A stretch of 64,000 nucleotides of DNA, from assembly GCF_027533845.1 (NCBI RefSeq), contig NZ_JAPZVN010000018.1, forward strand, positions 61,820 to 125,819. The letters run 5' to 3'. Below, piece by piece: positions 1 to 9,584 of this stretch. This stretch comes from Streptomyces sp. RPT161. GTDB taxonomy: Bacteria; Actinomycetota; Actinomycetes; Streptomycetales; Streptomycetaceae. Under the pieces are notes generated by a model, which was given only the letters and a program-made list of their open reading frames with translations, was not told the DNA's origin and did not search any database. Both the position numbers and the translations under genes were made by a program. Numbering within the stretch: the stretch's first letter is position 1; each line of letters opens with the position of its first letter.

Positions 1-2
1 GG

Positions 3-437
3 TACTTCGACGACAGTCACGGGACGGCCAAGTTCGTCTGCTGGGGCTGTGATCGTCTCCATTGGAGCCGCTACGCGGACGACGAGCCCCCGCACCCACT
101 ACATGTCGCCGTGCAGGCCGAGTACCGCTGGGGTCCGTTGCGCGCTGAGGGGTTCGGCGATTTCCTGCCCGACGACCCCGCCGCCGGACTGCGGCTGACT
201 GATGAGCTGGTCGAGGGCCTGTACGCATGGTCACGCGATGTGGACGCCCTACTCGACCGCCAACTCGCCACCCGGGAAGTGGAACCAGCCGCATGGGAGG
301 CGTTGTCCGTGCACGGTCTGCGGCTGGCCGGACGGCTCGCCGGCGAAATCGAGCCAGGGCGGACCGTGTCCTATGAAGGCATCGTCCACTACCCGCAGGA
401 CCTGCACAGGAGAACGTCTCCGGTAGAGCCAGAGTAG
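3..437 (+). CDS. Hypothetical protein, 3' part only
   Basis: The frame is already open at the left edge, so only the last 144 codons are present and the start lies outside the window. I do not recognise the family. The visible part opens with an aromatic, cysteine-containing stretch (VCWGC followed by DRLHW) that could be half of a metal-binding knuckle. An Arg/Glu-rich, probably helical segment follows, and the protein ends PVEPE. No membrane segment is visible. A hairpin with a T-rich tail spans the stop codon, so this looks like the last gene of its transcript. Only reading-frame continuity, typical codon use and the terminator support it. Confidence 0.6.
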   Translation, partial: YFDDSHGTAKFVCWGCDRLHWSRYADDEPPHPLHVAVQAEYRWGPLRAEGFGDFLPDDPAAGLRLTDELVEGLYAWSRDVDALLDRQLATREVEPAAWEALSVHGLRLAGRLAGEIEPGRTVSYEGIVHYPQDLHRRTSPVEPE

Positions 438-446
438 GCGTTCTCC
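409..446 (+). terminator. Hairpin terminator over the stop of the first gene
   Basis: GGAGAACG (409-416) pairs with CGTTCTCC (439-446). The loop contains the TAG stop at 435-437. The right arm is followed by a pyrimidine-rich run (CTTTTCTTTCTC), unusual in this GC-rich DNA. This fits an intrinsic terminator for the leftmost gene. Confidence 0.6.
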
Positions 447-655
447 CTTTTCTTTCTCTGGCTGGTGTCCGGCATTCGCGTTCGCCGTTCGTGGAACTGC
501 CATACGGCCGTAACACCCGGGCGTTGACCGGTGTTCGGGGCCGCTGGAAGCATCGGCGGCATGTCGCTTTCCGCCTGTCACTCGGGGTGTATCGGCGGCT
601 GTGGCCGCGCTTTCGGTGAATCAGTCGCATCCGCACCACGAAGTGAGGACGAACC

Positions 656-1591
656 ATGACCACTGCCCCCACCACCATCGATGTCCGTAAGATCGCCGGG
701 CACATCGGCGCTGAGATCGGCGGCGTTGATCTGGCCGACGAACTGTCCGCGCCGGTCGTCGCCGCGATTCGCGCCGCGCTGTTGGAGCACGGGGTCGTCT
801 TCTTCCGCGGCCAGCGGCTCGATGCCGAACACCAGGAGGCGTTCGCCCGCCGCTTCGGCAGTCCCACCACCGCGCATCCGACCGTACCGTCGCTCGACGG
901 GAGCCCCGCGGTGCTCGACCTGGACTATGGCCGCACCACCAGCCGCGCCAACAACTGGCACACCGATGTCACCTTCGTCCGGCGGCCTCCGCTGGGCTCC
1001 ATCCTGCGCGCTGTCACCATTCCGCCCTATGGTGGCGACACCGTGTGGGCCAACACGGTACGGGCATACGCCACCCTGCCCGTCGAACTGCGGGAGCTGG
1101 CCGACCGGTTGTGGGCGGTGCACTCCAACGCGTACGACTACGTCTCCGACGCGCGCGAAGGCGATGACGGCGAGGTCGCGCGGCGACACCGCGAGGTGTT
1201 CACCTCCACCGAGTACGTGAGCGAGCACCCGGTGGTACGGGTTCACCCGGAAACCGGCGAACGGGCCCTGGTACTGGGCGGGTTCGTGCGGCGGTTCGTC
1301 GGGTGGACCGGAGATGACTCGCGTGATCTGCTGCGGCTGTTGCAGCGGCATGTGACGGCGCTGGAGAACACGGTGCGCTGGCGCTGGCACGCGGGCGATG
1401 TGGTCTTCTGGGACAACCGCGCGACGCAGCACTACGCCGTCGCGGACTACGGTGACCAGGCGCGCCGGGTCCAGCGCATCACGCTCGTGGGCGATGTGCC
1501 CGTCTCCGTCTCCGGTGAGCGGAGCCGGTCGGTCGCTGGGGACGACACCTCATACAACACGGCGCTGGCGCGGTCGACGGACGCGCGGTAG
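656..1591 (+). CDS. TauD/TfdA-family Fe(II)/2-oxoglutarate dioxygenase
   Basis: This 311-residue protein has the length and layout of taurine and alkylsulfate dioxygenases. They hydroxylate a substrate with O2 and 2-oxoglutarate and release sulfite, sulfate or another leaving group. The metal triad is visible as H102-T-D104 and a distal H259 in TQHYAV. R274 lies 15 residues after H259, the spacing used in TauD to hold the 2-oxoglutarate carboxylate. The N-terminal IGAEIGGVDL matches the family. The ATG follows GTGAGGACGAACC. No sulfonate ABC transporter adjoins it, so the substrate cannot be told from context; taurine, another sulfonate or a sulfate ester are all possible. Confidence 0.88.
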   Translation: MTTAPTTIDVRKIAGHIGAEIGGVDLADELSAPVVAAIRAALLEHGVVFFRGQRLDAEHQEAFARRFGSPTTAHPTVPSLDGSPAVLDLDYGRTTSRANNWHTDVTFVRRPPLGSILRAVTIPPYGGDTVWANTVRAYATLPVELRELADRLWAVHSNAYDYVSDAREGDDGEVARRHREVFTSTEYVSEHPVVRVHPETGERALVLGGFVRRFVGWTGDDSRDLLRLLQRHVTALENTVRWRWHAGDVVFWDNRATQHYAVADYGDQARRVQRITLVGDVPVSVSGERSRSVAGDDTSYNTALARSTDAR

Positions 1592-1657
1592 GCGGCGCGT
1601 CGGCCGGGGGAGCGGTGGCGCCGAACCCACCGGAAGTCCCGGTACCGTGTTGTGGTC

Positions 1658-2920
1658 ATGGGCATGACCGAGAATCCGCGCGACCGCCGGGGACGGTCCC
1701 GGTCGCTGCTGGCGGCGGTGGCCGTGTTGGTCGGGGTCGCCCTCGTGATGGCCTCGGCCGGATGCCAGCCCGGGAGGCGGCAACCGCCGCGCGGCGGCCC
1801 GTGGTTCGGGGTGTTGCAGGTCGGTCCCGGCTCAGTGCGGCCGTTGGTCGGAACCGGGGTGGACCGGGCGGTCGTCGGGCTGGACTGGAGCCGTTACGAG
1901 CCGGAACCGGGGCGGACCGACGCCGCGTACGTTGCCGGAACCGTCGGCCTGATCCGGCGGTTGAAGGCCCAGGGCATCGGCGCCGTGCTCGATCCGGGGC
2001 TGCACCATCCGCCGTCCTGGGTGTTCGCGCTCCCGGGCGCGACCCGCTTCCAGGACCAGTACGGCGTGCAGTGGCGGGGCTCCGCGACCTCCGGTACCGC
2101 GGTGGCGAACGCCGTGTTCGACACCGCGGTCCGCACGGCAGAAGGCGACTACCTGCGCCGGATCGCCGCCGACCTGGGCGGCGGGACATTCGCCGCGGTC
2201 CGGGTCGGCGGCCTGCTCAGCGGCGAGCTGCGCTATCCGCCCGCGGACGACGGCGCCGGACACCACGACGCCGTCTGGTACTTCGACTCCGGTGCGCGCG
2301 CCACCGCACCGGTCCACGGCTGGCGGCCGGGCACGGGCGGCAAGGCTGATGCGGAGCGTTCCGTACGCGGCTACCTCGGCGCCTTGACCGAGTACGAGCG
2401 CTGGCTGCTCGGCGCCACCGCCGCCGCCTTCCCCAGGGGGCAGTTACAACTGCTGCTGCCCGGCTGGGGGTTGCGGCCCGGCCAGGTGGCCGCCGCGGTC
2501 GACGACGACCTCGACGGGCACAGCCGGGCCGAGCAGGGCGGCATGCTGTCTTCCGGACTGGCCTGGGACGGCCAGGTTCGGGCACTCGGCGCTTACCGCT
2601 CCCGTGCCCTCGCGTACACCACCTGGCTGGACGCGCCCTCGGGTGGCCGTTCCCCGCAACTGGTCAGCCCCGCCGAGTACCTGGCCGGGCTGACCGCTGC
2701 CGTAGGAGTGCCGTTGGCCGGGGAGAACACCGGGCAGAACGCCACCCGACAGGCGCCGAAGTCCGCCCTGCGGGTCTGCCTGCACCGGGTCCGCACGCTG
2801 CGGCTGGCCGGAATGATGTGGATGAGCGAGCCCGACCTGCTCTCCGGCCGGGCCGGGCTCACCCTGGCCGACTACGCCGGCGCGGTGTCCGCGTTCCGCT
2901 CCCGGGGCACCGCGGACTGA
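1658..2920 (+). CDS. Putative lipoprotein with a TIM-barrel glycosidase-like domain
   Basis: About 420 residues. A basic N-terminus, a hydrophobic stretch (LLAAVAVLVGVALVM) and the lipobox ASAGC (Cys36 from this ATG) indicate a lipoprotein anchored on the outer face of the membrane. The segment VVGLDWSRYEPEPG and the following helix and strand resemble the first repeats of beta-galactosidase-like (GH42/GH35-type) barrels. I cannot identify the catalytic acids with confidence. The start is uncertain: GTG 1652, ATG 1658 and ATG 1664 are in frame and none has a clear ribosome site. The last 49 bases overlap the 3' end of the convergent polysaccharide gene. A role in trimming or sensing the neighbouring operon's glycan is only an inference. 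Confidence 0.65.
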   Translation: MGMTENPRDRRGRSRSLLAAVAVLVGVALVMASAGCQPGRRQPPRGGPWFGVLQVGPGSVRPLVGTGVDRAVVGLDWSRYEPEPGRTDAAYVAGTVGLIRRLKAQGIGAVLDPGLHHPPSWVFALPGATRFQDQYGVQWRGSATSGTAVANAVFDTAVRTAEGDYLRRIAADLGGGTFAAVRVGGLLSGELRYPPADDGAGHHDAVWYFDSGARATAPVHGWRPGTGGKADAERSVRGYLGALTEYERWLLGATAAAFPRGQLQLLLPGWGLRPGQVAAAVDDDLDGHSRAEQGGMLSSGLAWDGQVRALGAYRSRALAYTTWLDAPSGGRSPQLVSPAEYLAGLTAAVGVPLAGENTGQNATRQAPKSALRVCLHRVRTLRLAGMMWMSEPDLLSGRAGLTLADYAGAVSAFRSRGTAD

Positions 2921-5900
2921 CCGCGTACCACCGGCAACCCGGCCAGCCAGCCCGCCAGCGTGGCCGTGTCCAGCGACTCCGCGCGGTGCGCCGGAACCCC
3001 CGAAGCGGCCAGCCAGGCATCGGACTTGGGCTCGAAGGAGATGCCGAACAACTCGGTGCGTTCCGCCACCGCGTAGATCTGGGCGTGCAGCCGCATCGCC
3101 ACGATCCCGCTGGCCGCACCCACCAACGCCTTGGCGACGGCCGGATGCAGGCCGGGGCCTGCCAGCGTGGCCCGGGCGCCGAGCCCGGAGCGCCGTGCCA
3201 CCTCGACCGAGAGCGCCGCGTCGCCCAGTGCCGTGCCGAGTCCGTAGTCGCCACGGTCGGAGAGGCAGAGGAAGACCACCGGGCGCTCGTCGTCCCACTC
3301 CCGTAGCGCGTCGGCGACCGCAGCCGAGACCCGCTGCCGCATTCCGGGGTCCGGCATCGGCTTGAGGCTCACCAGCAGCGGACGCGTCGCCGGATCGACA
3401 CCGGTCGCCTTCCGCACCCGTTCGGCCGGTGCCGGGGCCAGCGACTCGGCCGGGTCGGGGACCAGCGCAGGGCGCACCCAGCGGGCCGGTCCCGACGAGA
3501 GCAACTGCCGGGTGCCGGTGTCCCGTACCGTCACCGTGCACGCGTGGCGGCAGGCCAACTGGAGCAGCCAGCGCGTCGGTTGGGGGGTGTCGGGATACGC
3601 GCCGATCGCCACGATGTGCAGTTCCTTGCCGAGCAGTCTGCCCACCAGCAGCACCGCGGGCAGCGCCCGCACCAGGGGCGGCAGTCCGCGCCCGAACATC
3701 CCGCCACCGCCGACCGCGATGGCGTCCGCTCGCAGAAGGGCGCGTACGGCGCGAACGGAGGTGGTGCGTACGGCGGCCAGCCCGTGCAGCCCCGTGACCG
3801 CGTCCGGATCGCGGCTGACCACCGTGAACCGGTGCCTTCGCTCACCGGCGAGTTCGCCGAGCCTGACCAGGATCGACTCGTCACCGGTGTTGCCGTTGCC
3901 GTAGTTGCCGATCAGCAGGGCGCGACCCGCGCGGCCGCGGCGGTCCCGCAGCAGATGGCGCAACTGCGCACGGGTGTCCAGTGGTTCGTCGGCGACCGGC
4001 CCTGACGCGTCACGGTAGACAACGAGTTGGGCATCCGCTATGCGGTCCCAGTCCAGATGGCGCACACTGGCCGGACCGGCGGCGCCCAGGGCCGCGCAGT
4101 GCTCGGGGTCGGCCGCGAGCTTGGCCAGTGCCTCCGCGTAGCCGGTGACATCGCCCGCGGGCACCAGCACTCCGACGGCCTCACCGACCAGCGCGCGCAG
4201 GCACGGGATGTCGTACGCGAGCACCGGCGTCCCGGTGGCCAGCGCCTCGGCGGCGACCATGCCGAAGGTCTCGTAGCGGCTTGGCATGCACACCAGCCGG
4301 GCACCGGCCAGCAGGTCGAAGCGGGCGGTGCCGTCCACCCGGCCCAGCCAGTCGACCCGGTCCGCGATGCCCAACTGCCCGGCGAGACGGCGCAGTTCGG
4401 CCTCGTCTGGTCCGTCACCGGCGATCCGCAGCCGTGCGCCGAGTCGCGGCGCGGCCTCGGCATAGGCGCGCAGCAGCAGGTCGAGGCCCTTCTGGGCGAT
4501 CTCAAGGCGGCCGAGGTAGAGCAGGTCGCGGCGGTCGCCGGTGGCGGGGATGCGGTGGTCGAACGCGGCCGGTTCGAGGCCGTTGGGCACCGCCGTGACG
4601 GAGGCGGCCGGATTGCGGCGGCGCAACTCCTCGGCGAGGTCCTCGCTGACCGCGACCAGTCGCTGGTGTGAGGCCACCCCGAGCCGTTCCACCACCCCGA
4701 ACGGCAACTTGTACTGGCGGGACTTGTCACGGGCGAACAGCCACTGCACCACACCGACCACCGGACGGCGGGTCAGATGCGGCACGCACAGCGAGGAGAA
4801 CGGTGCGGCGAAGTCCTCCACCACCACATCCGGGTCGGTTCGCCGTACCAGCAGCCACAGTCCGCCCAACACGGCCGTGAAGTAGCCGAGTTGGCCACTG
4901 AACCGCACCCGCCCCAGCGGCCCCAGGCGCGGCCCGAACGGCAGGTACCGTACGCCGTCGACCACAGCCGGGTCGGCTCCCGGCCAGCGGGCGCAGGCGA
5001 CGGTGACCTCGACCCCGCGGGCGGCCAGCCGACGGTTGACCTCATGTGTGCGCACCGAGCCGCCGCCCGCGCCCGGTTGCCGCGGGTCCTCGAACCCCAG
5101 GTGGAGCACCCGGTACGGTCCCGGCCTGCGGCGGCGCGGCCGTACCGCCAGACCGGCCAGGGCGCACACGGCGAGGGCGGCGCAGCCCCACAGCACCGGA
5201 CGCGAGCGCAGCGCGGCCAGCACCGTCCAGGCCACCGCGCCCGCCAGCAGGGCCGTGGCCGCACCGGCGGCCGGGCCGAGCCCGCTGACCCGGCGGCGCA
5301 CCAGGGCGAGCAACAGCAGGGCGGCCGTACCGAAGACGGCCGCCGCCGACCAGGCGAGCGCCGCCGGGTCCTGCGACGCGGCGGCGAAACCCCCGGCACC
5401 CACCAGGCAGACGGCACCGAGCAGCACCAGTGCCGGGCGCACCGGACCCCACGCCTGGAACAGCGTGGTGACGAGGTTGACCGTCGCCGCGGCCAGCCCG
5501 GCGAGCCCCAGCGGCAGCAGCAGCCCGGCGGCGGACGCGTACCGGGCCGGCAGCAACAGCCCCAGCACGCTCGGCGGGCAGGCGGCCACCACCGCGGTGA
5601 CCGCGACAGCGGTGATCCAGTGCAGCCGGAGTACCCGGCGGAAGTCGGCACTCGGCACTCGACCACCGCCCGCCGGACGGGCCGCGGCGAGCCTGGGGAA
5701 TACCACCATGGCCAGCGCGGTGGCCAGGAACACCGGCACCCGGGCCAGTACCAGCAGCGCCTGGTAGGTGGCCAGGCCCGCCGCCGCGCCGCGTACCGCC
5801 GAGGCGACCAGCACGTCCAGGGTGAGCAGCACCGACACCAGCGTCTGGATGCCGCTGATGGCGGCGGCCTGCCGCCACAGCTCGCGCCGCTGCCGTACCG

Positions 5901-6513
5901 CGTCGCCGTCCCGGGCACCGCCGAGCGGCCCGACCAGATCGCGCCGCATCGCCAGCAGCCCGCCAGCCGCGGCCACCCCGGCGCCGACCGCGAAGGCGCC
6001 GATCACCCCGGTGCTGCCCCAGCCGAGCGCGGCGGCGGTCACCGCGACCGCGATCCGCACCGCCACCTCGGCCACCCGCAGTGCGCCCAGTCGGCCGAAG
6101 TCCTGACGGCCTTGGAGGTAGCCGGCCGCCGCGGACAGCAGCATGATCAGCACACAGGCGGCGGCGAGCACCGCCAACAGCGCGGGACCGGCGTACCGGC
6201 TGACCGCCGCACAGGCCGCCGCCGCGCAGCCCACCGAGAGCCCGAGGCTGAGCCGCAGGCAGGAGCGCAGCGACTGCCGACGCCTGGCGCTGCCCGCACC
6301 GCTCACCGCCACCTCCCGGGCGAGCACCCACGGCACCGTGGCAGAGGCCAGGGTGCCGACGGTCAGCAGCACCGAGGACACCGCGGCGTACCCGGCGTAG
6401 GCGGACGGCGGCATCAGCCGCACCAGGACGAGGGACAGCCCGTAGTTCGCCGCGCCGACCAGCACCGTGGCGGCGGTCAGCAGTGCGGCACCCCGATCGA
6501 GCCGGGCGCTCAT
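2872..6513 (-). CDS. Trifunctional fusion: Wzx-like flippase, GT4 glycosyltransferase, polysaccharide pyruvyltransferase
   Basis: One uninterrupted 1213-residue frame holds three modules. Residues 1 to about 460 are a polytopic membrane region like lipid-linked oligosaccharide flippases (MATE/Wzx superfamily; many hydrophobic segments, interior YLQGRQDFG). Residues about 467-850 form a GT-B family 4 glycosyltransferase, with RVLHLGFEDP and a glycine-rich GAGGGS near its start, donor-site text LYLGRLEIAQKGLDLL, and ETFGMVAAE as the EX7E motif. From about 863 to the end is a CsaB-type pyruvyltransferase, opening LLIGNYGNGNTGDESIL and carrying GGGGMFG. The start is ATG 6513, which overlaps the previous gene's stop (ATGA). 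In most bacteria these are separate proteins. The arrangement suggests that export, sugar addition and pyruvylation of one envelope glycan are physically coupled. The glycan itself is unknown. Confidence 0.82.
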   Translation of the reverse strand: MSARLDRGAALLTAATVLVGAANYGLSLVLVRLMPPSAYAGYAAVSSVLLTVGTLASATVPWVLAREVAVSGAGSARRRQSLRSCLRLSLGLSVGCAAAACAAVSRYAGPALLAVLAAACVLIMLLSAAAGYLQGRQDFGRLGALRVAEVAVRIAVAVTAAALGWGSTGVIGAFAVGAGVAAAGGLLAMRRDLVGPLGGARDGDAVRQRRELWRQAAAISGIQTLVSVLLTLDVLVASAVRGAAAGLATYQALLVLARVPVFLATALAMVVFPRLAAARPAGGGRVPSADFRRVLRLHWITAVAVTAVVAACPPSVLGLLLPARYASAAGLLLPLGLAGLAAATVNLVTTLFQAWGPVRPALVLLGAVCLVGAGGFAAASQDPAALAWSAAAVFGTAALLLLALVRRRVSGLGPAAGAATALLAGAVAWTVLAALRSRPVLWGCAALAVCALAGLAVRPRRRRPGPYRVLHLGFEDPRQPGAGGGSVRTHEVNRRLAARGVEVTVACARWPGADPAVVDGVRYLPFGPRLGPLGRVRFSGQLGYFTAVLGGLWLLVRRTDPDVVVEDFAAPFSSLCVPHLTRRPVVGVVQWLFARDKSRQYKLPFGVVERLGVASHQRLVAVSEDLAEELRRRNPAASVTAVPNGLEPAAFDHRIPATGDRRDLLYLGRLEIAQKGLDLLLRAYAEAAPRLGARLRIAGDGPDEAELRRLAGQLGIADRVDWLGRVDGTARFDLLAGARLVCMPSRYETFGMVAAEALATGTPVLAYDIPCLRALVGEAVGVLVPAGDVTGYAEALAKLAADPEHCAALGAAGPASVRHLDWDRIADAQLVVYRDASGPVADEPLDTRAQLRHLLRDRRGRAGRALLIGNYGNGNTGDESILVRLGELAGERRHRFTVVSRDPDAVTGLHGLAAVRTTSVRAVRALLRADAIAVGGGGMFGRGLPPLVRALPAVLLVGRLLGKELHIVAIGAYPDTPQPTRWLLQLACRHACTVTVRDTGTRQLLSSGPARWVRPALVPDPAESLAPAPAERVRKATGVDPATRPLLVSLKPMPDPGMRQRVSAAVADALREWDDERPVVFLCLSDRGDYGLGTALGDAALSVEVARRSGLGARATLAGPGLHPAVAKALVGAASGIVAMRLHAQIYAVAERTELFGISFEPKSDAWLAASGVPAHRAESLDTATLAGWLAGLPVVRGQSAVPRERNADTAPA

Positions 6514-9500
6514 CGGCCACCGCCCTTCCCGCCGGTGAGCGGACGTACGTCGTAGACCCGCAGTTGGCCGTTGGTGGCACCGGGCTCGGAGTGCAACAGC
6601 CGGGCGTGCCGCTGGAGTTGGCCGACGAGTGCCGGGTCGAGCGGGCTGTAGCCCTGGGCGACGAGTTGTGTGGACAGCAGCAGGTAGTCGGCGTGGCCGC
6701 GGTCGAGCGCGGCGAGGGTGTGCCAACTGCCCAGCCGTACGCCCTGCATCAGGAACTGGGCGCTGCCCTCGGTGACGTCCACGGTGCTGCCCGGCGGAAT
6801 GTGGGTCCGGGCCCAGGCGAGGGTGCGCCGGTAGGCGTCGTCGTGCCGGGTGTGGACGTCCGTCCACGCCCAGGCGTCGAGGGCCAGGGCCAGCGCGGTG
6901 AGCACGGCGACGGTCCGCAGGACGCGGGCGCCACCACGTCGGGTGCCGGTGGGGTTCGCGGTGCTGTGGGAGCCGGGAGCCACCGGATGGGCCAGATCCA
7001 CGGCAAGGGCCAGCGCTCCCGTGCTGGTGACGACCAGCGGGTAGAACATCTGCTCCTCAAGCGTGCCGAAGCCGATGGCGTACAGCAGGAAGAACAGCGC
7101 GCCCGCCGCCCAGGCGGTGACCACCGAGCGGGCCGGATCGGCGGTGAACTGCCAGGGTTGCCGGGCCCGGCGCAGTAGCAGCCAGGCGGTGGCGCAGCCG
7201 CCGACCGCGATCAGCGCGTACGGCACACCGAACTGCCCCAGGTTGGCGAGCAGTCGGTGCCCGAGACTGGCCGAGGCGGTGGCGGCCGGCCGGTTGAAGC
7301 CGGTGATCTGCCGGGTGCCGACGGCACGCGCGATGCCCGCGGTCTTCTGCGCCCACCAGGCCGGCCAGCCACCGGCGGCGGCGGTTGCCGCCACGTACAC
7401 CGCGTAACCCGCCAGCGTGGTGGCCGCGGCGGTCAACCGCAGCCGCCGTGCCGCGCCCCGGGCGCTGAACGCCAGTACCGCCAGCGGAACCAGGGTGACG
7501 AGTGCGTACAGCTCCTTGGTGGTGATGGACAGCGCGAACAGCAGTCCGGCGAGCACCCCCGTCCCGGTGCGGGCGCGCCCGGTCGCGGGGGTGCGGGCCA
7601 GCACGAGCATGCCCAGGGCCGCGGCGGCGGTGGCCGGGGCCTCCAACATCAGCCTGCTGTCGAAGCGGTTGAGGAACGGGTCGCAGGCCAGCAGCAGTCC
7701 GGCGGTGAGCGCGATCGACGGCCGTACGGTGCGGCGCAGCAGCGCGGTGACGGCGACCGCGGTCAGCGAACCGGCCACGGCGTCCACCGGCCGTAGCGCC
7801 AGCGCCAGCCGGAGCGTGTCACCGTGTGCGCCAACCGCCTTGATGACGGCGGCGAGCAGCGCGAAGAACGCCGGAGGGTGCAGGTCGAAGGGATGGCCGT
7901 AGAGGGTCACGCCATGGCCGGTGGCCAGGTCACGGCCGACATTGACATAGGTGATCTCGTCGATGAACAGGTCGTACGAGCGCTGGATGAACGCCAGCCG
8001 CAGGCCCATTGCCAGCACGAACAGACCGGCCAACGCGGCGGCCCAGCGGGCCCGTTGGGGCCGGGCGTGCACCGGTGCGGTGGGTGACGGGCGCCGGGCC
8101 TGACCTACCGGTGGATGCTGCCGCCAGCCCAGGGCGTCGCCGTGCCGGGCCAGCCGAATGTCAACGCCGCCCCGCGCGAGGGAGGTTGGCGCGATGCGGC
8201 GGACCACCGCTTCGGCGTCCTGCTCGTCGGCGCCGACCAGCAGCAGCGCCGCGTCCGGCCCCGAGCGGTCCACCAGGTCGGTGGCGCGCAGCGCACCGAG
8301 GTCGGCGCGGGCGAGCGCGGCGGTGGGCAGCCGCACCAGGGCGCAGGCGTCGGTGACGGTCCTGCGCTGCGGGACGAGGTGCCGCAGCCGTTGCCGCTCG
8401 GCGGTGAGCGCGGCGAGCAGATGCCCGGCGGTGGCGTCCCAGCCGAACCGCCCGGCCCACTCGCGGCAGCGCACCGCCCACTCCTCGGCCCGCTCCGGCG
8501 TCTGGACCGCGCGCAGCGCGTCGAGCAGGGCGGCGCCAAGGTCGCCGCCGGGTTCCACCAACCAGCCGGTGGCGCCGGGCCGTACGGTGTCCCGCAGGCC
8601 GGGCACCGCGTACGCGACGGCGGGCACGCCCGCCGCTGCCGCCTCCATGACCGACAGGCCCCAGCCCTCGCCCATCGAGGCGGTGGCGGTGATCCAGGCG
8701 GATGCGACCAGCTCGTCGCGCTTGTGCCGGGACACCCGGCCGTGGAACACCACGGCACCGGCGACGCCCAGTTCGGCGGCGAGCTTCTCCAGTTCCGGCC
8801 GCGCCTCGCCGTCCCCGACGAGGTGCAACCGCACACCGGGCAGCTCACGTTGGAGGGTGGGGATGGCGCGCAGCAGATGGTCGACGCGTTTTTGCCGGAC
8901 GAGGCGGCCGACGCACACGATGCGTGGCGCACGGTCCCGGTGCGCGGTGCGCGGGTCCGGGGCCGGGTCGGGTGCGGGTTGCCCGCAGGGGGCCAGGTAC
9001 ACCGGCCCCGGAAGGGAGAGCCGGGCGCGGATCTCGGCGCGGGAGGAGGGCGAGACGGCGCTGATGGCGCGCTGCCGGTAGACCAGCCGACTGCCGCGGT
9101 TCTCCAGCCAGCGGCCGAGCGCGGCCAGCGGCCCGGGGAACCAGACCCCGAACTGGTCCTGGTGCACATGGTGGATCAGCAGCACGACCGGTGTGCGTCG
9201 GCGCAGTGTGAGCGGGGTGAAGAACGGGATGCCGTTCTGCGAGTCGATGACCGCGTCCACCCGGGCGCGGTGGAACAGCAGCCACAGCAGTACGAACGGG
9301 TACACGGTGAACCGCCCGCCGCCGCGCACCACCGTGCCGTAACGGGTGTGTTCCCGCCGGGCGGTGCCGGGTGGGCGGGCGGTCAGGTACGTGACGCGCA
9401 GGCCCGCGCGGTGCAGTTCCGCGGCGACCTCCTCGCAGTACAGTTCGGCGCCCCCGGCCTGCGGGTGCGGTGCGTCACGCCAGTTGCAGACCACCACATG

Positions 9501-9584
9501 GCGGTCGCGCCATTCGGTGACGCCGGGGAAGGCGTCGGCCAGGGTCCGGGTGCGCGGCTTGGCGACCGCGGTCGCCTGGCTCAC
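6510..9584 (-). CDS. GT4 glycosyltransferase fused to a GT-C (PMT/ArnT-like) membrane glycosyltransferase
   Basis: 1024 residues. The N-terminal half is a GT-B family 4 enzyme: AGGAELYCEEVAAEL near the start, the donor-binding core RIVCVGRLVRQKRVDHLL, and EGWGLSVME as EX7E near residue 310. A less conserved linker of about 100 residues follows. From about residue 513 there is a polytopic membrane domain of the polyprenyl-phosphate-sugar-dependent type, with the LFIDEITYVNVG loop supplying the acidic pair (DE) typical of GT39/ArnT-like enzymes. The GTG start at 9584 overlaps the upstream stop as GTGA, and its own stop overlaps the next ATG. A cytosolic and a lipid-linked sugar transfer step are thus joined in one chain, within a coupled three-gene operon. 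Confidence 0.8.
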   Translation of the reverse strand: MSQATAVAKPRTRTLADAFPGVTEWRDRHVVVCNWRDAPHPQAGGAELYCEEVAAELHRAGLRVTYLTARPPGTARREHTRYGTVVRGGGRFTVYPFVLLWLLFHRARVDAVIDSQNGIPFFTPLTLRRRTPVVLLIHHVHQDQFGVWFPGPLAALGRWLENRGSRLVYRQRAISAVSPSSRAEIRARLSLPGPVYLAPCGQPAPDPAPDPRTAHRDRAPRIVCVGRLVRQKRVDHLLRAIPTLQRELPGVRLHLVGDGEARPELEKLAAELGVAGAVVFHGRVSRHKRDELVASAWITATASMGEGWGLSVMEAAAAGVPAVAYAVPGLRDTVRPGATGWLVEPGGDLGAALLDALRAVQTPERAEEWAVRCREWAGRFGWDATAGHLLAALTAERQRLRHLVPQRRTVTDACALVRLPTAALARADLGALRATDLVDRSGPDAALLLVGADEQDAEAVVRRIAPTSLARGGVDIRLARHGDALGWRQHPPVGQARRPSPTAPVHARPQRARWAAALAGLFVLAMGLRLAFIQRSYDLFIDEITYVNVGRDLATGHGVTLYGHPFDLHPPAFFALLAAVIKAVGAHGDTLRLALALRPVDAVAGSLTAVAVTALLRRTVRPSIALTAGLLLACDPFLNRFDSRLMLEAPATAAAALGMLVLARTPATGRARTGTGVLAGLLFALSITTKELYALVTLVPLAVLAFSARGAARRLRLTAAATTLAGYAVYVAATAAAGGWPAWWAQKTAGIARAVGTRQITGFNRPAATASASLGHRLLANLGQFGVPYALIAVGGCATAWLLLRRARQPWQFTADPARSVVTAWAAGALFFLLYAIGFGTLEEQMFYPLVVTSTGALALAVDLAHPVAPGSHSTANPTGTRRGGARVLRTVAVLTALALALDAWAWTDVHTRHDDAYRRTLAWARTHIPPGSTVDVTEGSAQFLMQGVRLGSWHTLAALDRGHADYLLLSTQLVAQGYSPLDPALVGQLQRHARLLHSEPGATNGQLRVYDVRPLTGGKGGGR

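Noticed and set aside
4777..6555. 592-codon plus-strand frame over the flippase domain
   Set aside because: Composition is Arg/Gln/His-rich with no domain; it is the shadow of the polysaccharide fusion gene on the minus strand.
6514..6867. 118-residue N-terminal extension of the flippase fusion
   Set aside because: It overlaps the coding end of the previous gene with basic low-complexity text. ATG 6513 in an ATGA overlap fits the operon pattern.
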